From positions 14,621,725 to 14,685,724 of the forward strand of contig OZ022260.1 of assembly GCA_963978905.1 (NCBI GenBank): DNA of 64,000 bases, in the 5' to 3' direction. Shown piece after piece: positions 49,291 to 62,500 of this stretch (position 1 is its first letter; the number at the start of each line of letters is the position of its first letter). Under the pieces are notes generated by a model that did no database searches, was not told where the DNA came from, and saw only the letters and a program-made list of their open reading frames with translations. This stretch comes from Trichostrongylus colubriformis. Taxonomy: Eukaryota > Nematoda > Chromadorea > Rhabditida > Trichostrongylidae. The position numbers and the translations under genes were made by a program.

Positions 49291-52200
49291 ATGTCTATGT
49301 CAAGAAGTATTCAGCAAGAGTTATGCGAGTATATTCAACGTAAGTTCGTACTTTTCGTACTTTCATGTAGGTATCCTGTCGTGTCGAAATCGCTACGCCA
49401 TGCATTTTCATAATTATCAGCTTCTGCTACGATCTTTTGCCCTAAAAACCCGGCCCTTTTTGTTTGCTGTATCGCTTTGTCCATATCAGAATGAGACGTA
49501 CCGCAATTCATGAGAACCGGGGCACGGAGGCTTTTCAGGGCGGAAAAGTATCACTAGACCAATTATGACCCCAAAGTAGCCTACTTGTTGTAGCAAAGCA
49601 AGAGAAAATGTGGGATAGTGCTTTTACGCAGTTTTTCATGTAAATTAGTATCGAGTTGCTTAAATAGTTGCATGAATGATTGGTATTTTATGGTTAACGT
49701 TTAAATATATGGAGGTAGAAATGTGCGTGCCTGAAACTTTTCGCAATGTTAGCAACCTATTCGTGACCGAGGCTAAGCCTCTGATATGCATTCAAAAATG
49801 GGAGTATGTCCCCATGGAAAACCCGTTCGGTTGTTAATTCAGTTGCAGCTGTGAGTGTACTTTCCAGATTTTCACCTTCGTTGTGGTAGCCACATGTTTT
49901 TGAATACTTCAGGCCATACATGTGGGGGGGGGGGGGGTGGGAGTGTCCGTAAAAGCAATTAGTACCTACAAGAAAAGAATCGTAGGAATTCACTATCGCG
50001 ATTGGGCTATAAGGGCACGATGAAAACCGATTTCCTGATTATATTTGTTAGTCCAAAAAGAGGCTGGAACAGATCAGTCAAATCGCTTCCCAAAGTCTTC
50101 GTTGATTCCAAAAACGTTGGGTATGCCTTAACCCTGTAAGATGAGCGATGAGCTAGAGTAAACAGCGCAATTGACCAACGCAAATGGCTGTATTGATCCC
50201 CGGTCGAATTCCTGTTTCTGACGTGAAAATAGGGCTACGTTTTGGGATTGAATTGTGCATAGGGGGCTTCAAGGGTGTTTGAAAGTACACTAAAACAGTT
50301 TTTTTTTTCAGAAAAACCATCAGCTGTACTTGGTAACAAGTTTTTTGATTATCGTGTGGCCTTATCATCTGAAGTGTCCTACAAAGGAGACAAATTCGAG
50401 CCGAGGATTTTTGTCATATCTAAATTTCGTATCTTCCTGCTCAATGGAAAATCGCCTTCATCATTGAAAATCGATAAAAGTTTCCATATCCTCAATGTGA
50501 AGTCCCTAAGTGCACTCAAAGATGACGAGGTAGGCGTTTTTTGTTTGCTTTTTCTCTGTTGTTGGTGTCATCTGTTTTCTCTTTGATCACTGCACTGCGT
50601 CGAGACTACCGGAAATGTTCACGGTCACATTTTTGCCTGGTGCCCTCTGAGTTGAGCCCATTTCTCTGACAAAAGGATGCGAAGTTTTCCATTCGTAGAG
50701 TACTTCAACCATTGTATAGACATCCCGGAAATAGTTTGATAGAGTAAGCGCCATAGACACCCGTTCAGATCGCTCATGGTCTGTCTGTGTGTGTTCACTT
50801 ATGGGAGACTAATACGATAGCCTTAATTTTATCTTCTACAAGCGTTCGATCACATTATCAAAAAAGCCCTACTCTCAGCTTCCTTGAAACTCACAATAAC
50901 TCTTCGCTCCGAGGTGATAGTCCTCTATGCTCTTTTGTTCTAATGCATCTCTTCTGAAAGTGGAACAATGAGTATCCGATGTTTGTGGTGTCGTAGTGAT
51001 CTAGGTTGTGAGTTTATCTTGTGACGCACTGGTTCCGCTGGATTAGATCCTCGACGTTAGGGGTATATCCACATGAATCTATTCGTCTTAGTTCGCCTCC
51101 CAATCAGTAGTATTGCCAGCACAAATGCAAAGGCTCGCACGTCTGTTTGTTTACGTTTACGGCGAAGCGCAAGGTATATATTGGCCCAATGCGGCTGAAG
51201 CAGCATATCTATCTTGTGAAGTCGCCCGCTTCCATGGCAAACATATGGAGAGGTGGGCCCCAGAGAATGGATTCCCGGGTGGCGCTCAATGAAAGAATGG
51301 GAAAGGGTGTGAATCTACTCTTAAGCTATCTGCCTTTTTTATCTCTATAATTTATGTAATACTTCTCATGACATTAATGTTTTTGACATTTTCATCGTTT
51401 GTAGGTAGCTGTATCATTCGAGGAGGCCGGTCATAAAAAGCGATACGTCATCAAAAGCTCGCAGGCGACGGCTACAGCTCTAATAAAACATGTTCTTGGA
51501 GCATTTCTTCGCTATTTCCCCGATATTGGTAATGAGTTACTTGTTGTGGTTTAGTTTAGGGCATTACTCGCTTCATAATCGTCGTTGAGTATTCATAATC
51601 GTCTTGATGTACAGGTGTGTGGGCGTTCGGGGGTGCAGAGACTCGAGTGGGTATAATCACGGGCATGTGGGCTGTTTTCCATGGTATTGATTAAAATGCA
51701 TAAAGTTTATGACGTTAGATATAACTTTCCTTCGTAGATGCCTCGGGATGTGAACTTTCGTCTGATTTAGGGAAAGGAGCTCTGGGATGGTGTGAAACAG
51801 CTTCTTTCTGCAATAAAAGAGTTCATTACGTGAAAAGGGGCGTTACATAATTCTTCCCTTTTCTTCACATGTGGTTTTTTGTCGTCTCACTAGCAGATGA
51901 CCTGCAGGACCTCAGCTGCGGTCAACGATCGAGCTTGCCCCGGAGCAGTTGTACGAAGAGTTTTCCACTTTGAGTGAGGATGTTGCGCCCAAGGCATGTC
52001 ACTCTTTCCGGCGTACGTATGCCGCGCTATGTGATTATTATGACCAACCATACAGAGAAGAAGTATCTTGGGTAAGTTCAGCTACATTCACAGCAGGTTG
52101 ATTTTCTATTGACTGAATTTTTGCAGGATGTTGAAAAGATATATGCAGTGAATAGGGTACGCTGGTTGCGAATAGACGATTTTTCACATTTGTTGCCAAA

Positions 52201-55200
52201 GTGAGTGTCTCTCATGCCATTTTTTTCGACGGTTTACACTCTTGTGTTCCCAGAGATTTGATTCTTATCTCAGAGATTTGATTCCGATCACGGGCGTTCT
52301 ACAGTATTCGTCTTACTTTACGGGTCTTTCTGCTGACGGGATTCGAATGACTTCGGAGGTGATTGATGTAATAATGGCCGTCATTCGTAAATCTCGTCAC
52401 TTACAAGTGCTCCATTTAAAGAATTGTGCTCTTCCGCGGTAGGTTATGTTGTTCTTAATAAGCACTGGGTCCTAGTAGTAATTGATGGTTTATTTCAGGG
52501 ACTTTATCACGCTTTTTGCATCAGCCTTACAACAAAATCCTTCCATACCGCTAGAATCACTGGATTTATCGAAAAATGCGATCGATGACAAGAAAGGTAA
52601 TTGTTTTTCCTGTTTCGATTAGCTTCCTTCTAGCAAAAAATTCATTAGCTCCTTTGTCCCAGGCTTCGTTCTACTGTCTGGGGTGCTCCTACGACTGACC
52701 ACTCTACGTCAGGTCAACTTCTCTGAATGTGGTCTTAGTGAAAAGTGTTCGCAGCTGTTCTGTACTGGCATATATTCGTATGTATTTCACCCATTATTCA
52801 TTTCATGTCGCATACAGTTCTTCGTGATTCACGATTCAGCCGACCGTGCTCTCATGATTAGTCAAAATGAAAACCATGATGTGGGTACTTAGGTTTCCAG
52901 AGTTTGATAATTTCAGCGCATTGACGGCTAAGTCCAACAGCGGAATGACATCGAGTCTGACGGAATTGAATTTTTCAACAAATGTTCTAAAAGATGATGT
53001 GAGTGGTGAAACGGTCTCATTCAGGTGCTGAATGTTTTTGAAAGTTTTCAGGTATCCTCGCTTGTCAACGTGGTTTCATTGTGTACCACTTTGCGAGTCC
53101 TGGATTTGACCGATACTGGATTTCCGTTGGATAAAATATGGGCTGCTTTGAAGTATGGAGGACTTCAGCTAGAGAAGCTCTGTCTTGGTGGATGCTATGC
53201 TGGAAAGAAAGCCTCTGATTGCGCACAGGTCTGCCTTCCAACAAAGAATACAGTCCGAGAGTAAGACTTCCTCAGATGTGTTTCAGCAAGTGAAAGAATT
53301 CTTCTCGATGGCTGTAAATTTATCCTACATTAGTTTCGTTAACACAATACTACCGGCGGAGTTGATGAAAGCGATGCTGCTTGGATTGGCAAGTAACCAA
53401 CAGGTACTTTTCGATGAATTATTTAGTTGAAAGAATCGGTAGGGGTGGCGAAAAAAAGGTAGTTGGGAAAAAGTGTCCATTTCGATATGAATATTTGAGG
53501 GTAGAAGGAATAACTGGTAGCGAAATCGGTCCAAGAGCGTGACGCTGTGCCTGTGTTCGCGATAGTTTTCTGGGGTTCCTGTGCTATTCAATTTGGTTAA
53601 CCCCGAAGTATAATCCTCCGCATCACTGCAAGCTGCACATATCACCATGTTCCGAGTTGCTCGTGTAGAGAACAGAGAACAGGCTAGCACAATTGTCATT
53701 TCTTATCACGTAGGACTTGTTCCATTCATTCGTTCCTATGATGAAAAATCTAATTTGAATAAAATACTTGAAATCATAAATTATGCTTGGCACGATGTCT
53801 TGCGTCGTATGTGTGTGTGACTGCGACAGCCTGAACGAACTGGAAGTCATCGTAAGCCCACACCGTAAATGAAAACTGCTCCCTCCCAGTGTCTTAATAG
53901 GCCGCAGTTATACATTGTGTAACTGATGCAGCCCGGCTTGGATAAATCATGTGAACAGGCCCAACTATAATACGGCCCTCGCAAAGCAGTGAAGCACAAA
54001 GTATGCGAAGCATTCGTTATCAAGCCGCGAATTGCTGTTGAAGCGCGTAGTGCTTCATGTGTCGCAGCTAGCCTGTCAAAACCGCGACCTTTCTACTACG
54101 CAGAATCGCGAGTTTGAAAGGCATAACCGCGGCCTTACTCTTTAATTTATTTCAGCTTCCTCTTTTTTTGAAAAGTTACTGTTTTTTTAGTTGAAGCCGT
54201 TCCATCTAGACATCAGCGGTACATGTGAAAAGAATTGCAGCGCAGTATTGGAAGCGTGTCTGGCAGGTGTCCAATGCAGCAGCATTTCTCTGAGAGATAA
54301 TAACTTGGAGACAGAGATGCAGGTAACTTTGACAGTACTGTATGCGTAATATTCTGTAGATGCTTGTGCTGCTATTCAGCTATTTTTTACAGGCTGTTAT
54401 TCATGCGCTTGGCAGCATCAAAACATTGCGTCGGGTTGACTTGGGCGGTGCGAATTTGCTAGCACTTCGTCGTTCATCAAAGCAAGTCCATGCTGCTGCT
54501 ATAAACAAGACAATTCTCGATGTAGTGAAGCTGTTTTCCGACGATTCTGTATGCGTTGGTGTCTTACCGTACTATAATACTTGTTTTCAATTATTTACTT
54601 GCGATTACAAGTATTTTCATTTTTTTAGTCTTTGGAAGAGTTGATCTTGTCGGATGCACGGCTTGGTCCTCATCTAAGTGTCTTACTGAATACGCTCGGA
54701 GCAACAACATCTCTTCGATTACTTGACATATCGAATAACGATCTGGGACATTTTGGAGCGAGGATTCTTTCCAAGGTACTTTTTTTTTCTGATCATTTTT
54801 TTTGTTTTCACCATTTTCGTTACAAACATCGTATTCTGAAAGCACTGCATATTTTCCAAATTAGAACGTGCATTCATAATGTGCATGGCCACAGAAGCGA
54901 ATGTTTCCGTAAAAGCTTTTCGCGCTGAGTAGCGCTGGATTTAGAAATCACCTATTTAGGCCCTTCAATTGAATGTTTCTTTACGTACGATTATCATCGA
55001 TAACAATCACTTGGGTGTTGAAGGACTATATGACATCGCAATGGCGTTAAGCATGTGGGTGTTGTGGCCATTTCAGAGTTCTGAGAACCTCAGGCATTAA
55101 TCACATGCTTTGCTTTTAGGAATAAAACCCTGACATCCTTACCTTATCCCGTCCAAGATGTGTGTGAATGCTTAGCAAGAGCTGGATGTGATCGTGTACG

Positions 55201-58200
55201 AGTTTTGTCGGCAATGTCACAAATGGAATCTTATCTTGAGAGGAATCGCTCGCCTGCTAATTCGGACTTCGCGAATTTCCGAATAAATACTATGGTATAC
55301 TTGCATAGATACCTTAAATTGTGCTTAATTTACATCCTTTGTGATTTTCAGGGGGTAGACCCAGGTAATTCGGAGAAATGGGATGTTTTGGGAGATATCC
55401 TGAGCAATACAGTAGAGGAAGCATTTCCACAACGTCTAGACGATATGGTAGAAGATTTCGTTGAGCAGGTTCATATTTTCCTATGTACTTTTCTCGTTAC
55501 ATTGTAGTCCCTTACATCGCTGTCATGCGGTGTATATGCCACGCAATCTTGCGCAGAGATGCCCATTGTTAGTAAACCAGATGGCACGTTTAAAGAGCTT
55601 AGTGAGCAGGCGTTTTACACGGCTCGATCAGGTTCTCAGTCACATGAGTGAATTTGTTTTTTGATATTGATGTGCACTTTGCTTTGATATGAGAAGATTT
55701 GAGTGTAATTTAGTCCTAGTGCGGAAGAAGACTAACTCCACCATTCCAGAGAAAGTCGTAAGGGGGTGTACACACTAGGCGACCGATCTTTGCGATTTCG
55801 AGCGACCGGTCCTTGAGGCTACGCACCGCCACGTAGCCACCTCGTTCAATACATTCACGTGCTCGATTTACATAAATACTGAACTTTTAGTATGAATGGT
55901 CATTCACGTTCACAAAAATTATAATGGAACAAAACGAGGGCAGGGCGTGGTTTCGACTAGGATTGTTCGCTGGGTATGAATCAGTCAAAGGGCCCCATGC
56001 AGCTTGTGTTGAGAATATAGAGCGAGCTGTTTCGGTACTAATACTAGTTTTTCTTTAGGTACGACGCGAGTATAAGCTTAATTTACAAGAATCGCTTGCG
56101 TGCCTCGGAGGAGCTACGGCAGAGTCACTTCAAACATCTGAGAAGGCAGAACGGATAGCCGTAAGCAGGCTGAAGGAGTTATGGTCAGACGATCTAAAAC
56201 GGGTTCTCAGGTATATAAATCGGTTATTGTTTGAATGGGAATATTTAGTTTCACACTGACTGTTCTTGCAGTGATTGGCGATGGCGTGAGCTGTGCGAAC
56301 AAAGTGGTTTGTTGGCTGAAAAGCTTGGTGGTGGTCTTGACGGGGTTTCTAACGCAAGCGCGTCTCAGAATGGCTCACCTCGACAAGTTACTTCACCAAA
56401 CGTCTCGCACCGGTTAGTCAACCAAGTTATGCTCGTTCTGTAGAAGTGAAATTCGAAAACTTTACAGAGGTGCCGATTCCATGCATCATAGACCCCGAAG
56501 CATAATTGGTGAACTACATTCTCCTCTGGGTACCCAACCATGGCGAGAGGACGAGCCTGGTATTTCGCTCGACTCACCACCACAGCCATCAGCTCTGGTG
56601 CATCTGCAGAAATCCCGCCCACGGTTACAAAGACGGTCAGGTGCACATGGTGAGCATTTGTACGACATTTTTCGATCCCAAAAAAAAACAAAATCGCTTT
56701 TCCAGGGCGGCAGCCACAATCGGAAGAGACACCGATGAGTCGAAGCACTGATATCGAAGAGGAGGCCCAGTCAACAAAGAGCGAAGATAGTGGAGGAGCT
56801 GGAGATGCCGTCACGAAAAAGGTGGTGTTAGGATCTAAATGCTATCGGTTCTTGGCTCACTAAATTGAGGATTCAGCATCCATCGGAACGGGCTGGTTTT
56901 CGAGCCGCTATGGTACCAGATGCCGCTCTTTTGTCGCAAGCGGTACTGCGTCCAGCCGCTGATCGGGCAGTGTCACCTAAACCGTCGGACTCACCGATTC
57001 ACGGTTCTGGTCTGAGCTCACCTGGAGCTTCATCTTCCCCACGTGTTACTACAGAAGCCGATTCACCACCTCCTCTGCCGCATCGAATGAAGTAGGTGGT
57101 TTCTAAGACCTTATCCAATCTTACACAACATTGCACTGTCATTGTAATAGCAGCGTAATTATGGGTTTAGTGTAGAGGTAATGCGGCATCGCGAATGATG
57201 TACGTGCGACGTTTTGAGCGCATATCGCCGTGGACCAGTGAAGTGTTCTGATGCTGGGCAAACATAATAATGAGCATGTCGTATGAGCTTGGTGACAATG
57301 TTTCTTTATCCATTACAGAAGTGCCAGAAATACTTCTTCAATAGTTCCACTAGCGCTTCACAAGGATCCATAGGCAGCCGTCAGTCTTCGCGATTTTGCG
57401 GTGTCGCGGCCCGCATGCGAATTGGTGGCTATGGTAGATTTCAAGGTCGCAGTATCGCGTGCGGAAGTGCAACACCGTAACGTCGCGAAAGCTGGCGACG
57501 ACCTTTTCTGTTGGCCAGATTCACCATTTTCCGATTATTCATCGCGATTGACACCCATGTGGGCCCGAGGTTGAAAGCTTTCTCGGTCACATTTCGTGAA
57601 ATTGGTTTGAAATAGTAGGGAAAGTTCGTTTTTCAGTACTCGATACAACCATGAACAAATTAATTCGAAGCTCGGGCTTTCCATTCTTACAGTTGGTCGT
57701 TTACAATAGAATGCGTGAATGCGTCATTTGTCACTGTGCGTTTTTGATGCCGTAAATTGATCAAATGGAAATTCACGTCGCTGCTACCTTCATTAGTTTC
57801 TCAGGATGTGGCTTCTTTCTGATCTCTCATGTACCGCATCCAGTGTAGCACACCTTGGCATGGCTCCTCTGACCATCTGTTCTGCTGAGTGATACCCTTC
57901 TTCTGGACGGCTGGTTTCAACCCATAACTCAAGAATGTACCCTCCTTTCCGTTATTGGCTGCACTGTAGCACCACCAACTCTGCTACAGCGCAGCAGATG
58001 ACGGAAGACCATAACGATTGTTGATGACTCACCGAACCGGGACGGTAGTGAAATATTGTCACCTAGCTGACGCAAGCGATCACAGCCAACAGCACGCATA
58101 TAAGCACACCTAAGCGCCAGCGCAGCAGTGTCCTGCGGGCAACGCGTTGGTTCCGAGCTACTAAGCGCGGGATGTGCAGTCGGACTGAGTACTATTTTCA

Positions 58201-58759
58201 AGGTTAAAGCTGCTCTTATACGCTAAGAAACGATCGCTGCGATCACTCCAGCGTAGTGGTAGCGGAAACGGGCATGTGTGTCATTTCAACAGAAAATTTT
58301 CGTTGCTGTGTACGACACGCGACGTCTTGGGTAGGACTAGGGCGCCGTAATAGTTGGGTTCTAAGGCAATGAAAATGTCCTACATCTTATACTAAGCACA
58401 ATCGCTTTAGGACCCAACTGATACGGTGCCCCCGGCCACACACTGCTTATCGTGCTGCACGCGGCCACGCGAATTTTCTGTCCTAATGGAACACACCTCG
58501 GGAACTGCGTGGCGGAGCACAAATTCAGCCTCATGTAGCTTACAGTTGTAACTGAAAAATGAACAAAAGAGAACAAGTTTTTCTTGGATTATTTAGAAAC
58601 CTACCCACTGCTGCTCCATCTCTTCCACCGAAACCAACGTCCCGCATAGGACTAGCTCCACTTTCATCTCAAACAGTTGCCGAGCTGAGCGAAACCAACG
58701 ATGAAAATGCGAACAATCGTCGTTCCGTCGCTGATATGGCAAGGATTTTCGATCGGTAG
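49291..58759 (+). CDS. crml-1: CARMIL (capping protein, Arp2/3 and myosin-I linker)
   Basis: Twenty-four exons join in frame to about 1082 residues: 49291-49339, 50312-50529, 51405-51528, 51908-52071, 52127-52200, 52274-52438, 52499-52596, 52663-52777, 52917-52998, 53052-53228, 53287-53403, 54191-54322, 54393-54548, 54629-54775, 54960-55054, 55120-55294, 55352-55468, 55557-55631, 56059-56210, 56272-56412, 56468-56649, 56706-56821, 56877-57091 and 58597-58759. Order of parts: PH-like domain (VISKFRIFLLNGK, KIDKSFHILNVKSL), linker with YREEVSWDVEKIY, leucine-rich repeats (DFSHLLPKDLIPI, LESLDLSKNAIDD, LRLLDISNNDLGH), a helical region, a capping-protein-interaction-like motif (LVHLQKSRPRLQRR) and a proline-rich tail (PTAAPSLPPKP). 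CARMIL binds the membrane and removes capping protein from actin barbed ends. The weakest junction is 53228/53287 (GTCTGC donor). The last intron, 1.5 kb, contains a MITE; without splicing, translation stops at TAG directly after the donor. Confidence 0.94.
53404..54190 (+). other. crml-1: CARMIL intron 11
   Basis: About 790 bases with GTACTT donor and TTTTTTTAG acceptor. No exon or recognisable repeat was found inside. Confidence 0.6.
57372..57500. mobile_element. Palindromic MITE, CGTCAGACTTCGCGA family, copy 5
   Basis: Carries GCCGTCAGTCTTCGCGATTT and TTTGCGGTGTCGCGGCCCGC at the left and GTATCGCGTGCGGAAGTGC toward the right; the right end is more degraded. Lies in the last CARMIL intron. 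Confidence 0.65.
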
Positions 58760-59520
58760 ATCGTATGCTTGTTCGAATAGTATTTGATAACATTGCCATA
58801 CTCTTATTGATAGCCGTTGCCTTAGTTTTTTGATCACATATCGCAGAGCTCGTTAAACAATTCCAATTTTTATTGGCTATTCGTTGTAAAGTGTCCCCTC
58901 ACTCCCGAATCCCCTCATCCCACGTGCCCTTTTTCAATGAATTCTGAAAAATTTAACTTAGGGATGTTATGCGATGGAGCCGAAACGGCATTGGAAAGGC
59001 CGCATGGGCTCCTTTATTTCATTCCGCATGAGAGGGAGGAGTTTTATTGTTGACATATCTGTGTTTTATCTTCTTGAGCCCTTCATGTACCCCGTATCTC
59101 CTTAGAGTGTTGGGTGATATGGGTGCCTCAAATATATGCTCCTATTAATTATCCAGATGAGCTTCTCACTTTTTAATCATGCAACGAGTCGAACCGAAAA
59201 TCATGGCGTCATGTAAGTATATAGTCGAAATACAAATATTTCTAAAGCCGCCCGGGTATATGTGCTTAAAATGGTTGGCGTTGCCAAGTGCTATTTTTGT
59301 ATTTTTTGCTTGTCTTCTAAACGACTGCCATTCATTTGTGATGTTAGCCAATAAAGCTCACAGATATATGCAACTTTCACATCCGTTCAGAAGCAAAAGA
59401 TTTGAATAGTTGACAAACTATTACAGATAAATATTAGTACATGCGACTGAAATAAAACCACTAGTTATGCGTTGAACCAATAAAAGAATATGACTGAGTG
59501 AACACAAGAAATCTGGGGAA
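58760..59520. other. Convergent intergenic region between CARMIL and dli-1
   Basis: 761 bases between two facing stop codons. It must hold both 3' UTRs. I see no other gene. AATAAA on the plus strand occurs near 59351, well past the CARMIL stop. Confidence 0.5.
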
Positions 59521-62500
59521 TCATGCAGAACTTTCATTAGGACCCTGGCCCTGTTGTCCAGTAGCACTTTTGAGTATGCGATCCAATTGAACAGCGCTGT
59601 CAACCGGCGGAACGGATGTTTTCACGACATTTGGCTTATCCTAAGAGGTGATCAAGAAAATTTTCAATTGAATAGGAATTGTAGTGTAGGCTTACTTTCA
59701 ACAGATTGGAGAAGAAGCTGGATAGTGGAGTTTTATTGTCCGTAGCATCATCCAGTATGCTTGCTTTCTTTTGTGCTGCTGGTGCTGCACTTTCGGCAAC
59801 AGCGAGACGTTGGAGGAATGCCTGTACATCCTTATTGATTCCTTCCCGTATGATGAATAATGAAGGGCATCTACCTGCTCATCCTCTGCTTCGATCAGCT
59901 GCTCTCTAAGCAGTAACGGTTTCTCCCTTGTTGGCTCTAAGATTCCGTCTGCATCCGGTAAACCTTCCTGTGAAACAAAGTATTCAAAACTAATAAATTT
60001 TGCATTTCCAAATATTATTGTGAAGCCGGTGAACTATAACGGAGATCGTTTCACAGTACATATTGATTACTTAACACGAAAAGATTGTGCGTTGCCTGTT
60101 GATTGAGAATGCTCATACTAGGCGTTTGCGATCAGGAATGACGCAACGCATGTCCAACACGGATTTCGCGAACAATACGCGAACATGCAAAGCACTGATC
60201 GCGAAGGCTAGAAGTGTAGATGCGTTTCGTTTCGTCAATCCGTCCACCGAGTATGTAGGAATGCAGCCAAAGAAATATCAGCAAAGTTGATAGGTATGAA
60301 GAAAGTAGCTGTGCACGCTCCGAAAGTCTCTATGAGACCGGTAAAAATATACCTTCACAATCTCAATTTTCTTTTCGCCATCCCAACCAGCTGGCACGAA
60401 TACAGAGTCCCTTTCGATTAACTGAGCTGTGCTTGTGAACGGAAAACCAAAAGCTCGATGTACGACGTACTTGTACAAAACCTAAAGTTGAAATGGTACT
60501 CAGATGTGTATTTCTTCCAACGAGCTAGCCAGGGCACTGACAACGCAAGTGGATATTGAGCCAAAACCTTATGTCCACGAGGTAAGTTGCACAGTGATGC
60601 TCAATGCGGGTCTTCATGATGAGTTACTAATTGCAAAAAGAACCTGTATATTCTTCACATTCTTGGCACTCGTGTAGATCAAGGCGGCGCCGAGTTGAAG
60701 ACATAGTCGTCGCACCTGCACAAGGATATGATCAGCTTGCTGGTCAGTCATCTCATTACCTGAAGCATGGAACATTGAAAAACAGCATTGATGAAGTGAA
60801 CAAAACACAGAGTGTAAAATGATGGAGGGATAGAAATCGGTACAAGCGGCTAGAAGACGCTGCGCTACGCTTCAGACTTCAAACTAACGCAGGCCAAGAC
60901 TATACTTCTATTCTTCTAAATCAAAAGTTGGTACTAAAGAAACCACAAGAAATTTTGCTTGCAACTATCCAGTTCCACTCATGTTTTGGTTCAGAGGGAT
61001 AAAACTGATTCGCTAATGTACCGAAGACAAGCATGGCCCATACCAAGAAAGTGGATCAGTCCTTTATTTCCGTGTTTTGTGTTTTATGGGTACAACAGGG
61101 ACTCAAAATACGCTTAGAAACACGGAAACCCTGGCGCCTCAGACAAAAAGCGACCCAGCGCTGATCAAGGATTACGGTACATACTATATTTTTAAGAACC
61201 CCTTCGAAGCTAACACTAGATTGGCTCGTTACTTCTTGCGTGTTCAAAAAAGGCCACAGACTGATGTGCTGATGAAGTTATGTTCAGAAATAAAAGATAA
61301 TTTCCCAGCCTCAGCTCACAAATTTAACCTGAGTCACGTGACGAGCAAGGATACTTATTCGCACACTCTTTGACTGCGATGACTCGCTTCACACTACAAC
61401 GTCCGAAAACTTTGCATTTTGTGATCTTTCATACAATTTTCAAGACGGCATGTTGTGAAAAATGGCCTTCAACTAAAACGAGAGCAAAGAAGAGAAAACT
61501 TACATAGATCACTTTTCGTAATCACCACGACAAAGCTTACTCCACAATTTTCTGTTAGTACACCTTGTTCTAGCGGAAGCAAACCAGCGTCATCCAAGGC
61601 ACCAGGAGCCATTGAAGATGTCATGGATGATTCGACAGGTTCAACATACTCTTGCCAAAATCGCTCTTCTGTAATATAAATCCTCAGCAATGATAATATT
61701 GCAATTTGTGCCCTGAACCGAAGTAACTAACGTAATGTTTTAGCTTCTGTGATAGTGGTTTTATCGTATTTCTGAATGACTTGTTGCGTTAGGATGTTAG
61801 CCCATCGCCGAATGGAATGAATCAGACCTACAAAAAATGGCTGAAAAAGCTGAAAACAAAAGAAAGGACAAATAACTAACTAGGATTGTCGATGGAGGCT
61901 GTTAGAAGAACAACAGTTTTAGCTGGTGAAGGCAATGGCAAAGCGAACTGGATTAGTGGAGCGAAACACTCTTCGCCGTCCAACATCCATACCTATAAAA
62001 TAAGAATCATTAAATCACTTAAATGTATTTATACGATTTCGAAAAAGTATAGCAATGTGAACTTTTGGGAAACTTTCGCCGCAGCATCAGCAGAAAAGGG
62101 TGTATACTGTGATAATGTTCGGAAACAAAATAATGAATGAGGAGCGTTACAAAACAAAGCGAGGGCGTGAGAGAGCGTCGTGCGTTGTTCAGGAAGCTGC
62201 ATTTTTCATCTAACATGATGGAACGAATATAGCGCACTAACTCATTTTATGGCATGTCGCAATTTTGTCTCGAACACGGCATCTGTTCGCGAGTTTAAAG
62301 GCATCATTAGGGGAAAGTCGGAAGAAAAGTAAAAGAAATAGTGCATATGAAAGCCGACATGCCTAGCAATAGGACAGTGAAGAAACAGCGGATGGAATTG
62401 GCCTAAAACCCGAGAAATAGGACCCCCTTTCCACTGTTGATTCTCGAAGCGGACGACCTGTCCGTCAAGAGGGGAGTAGTCTGATCTAGTTTTCCATTGG

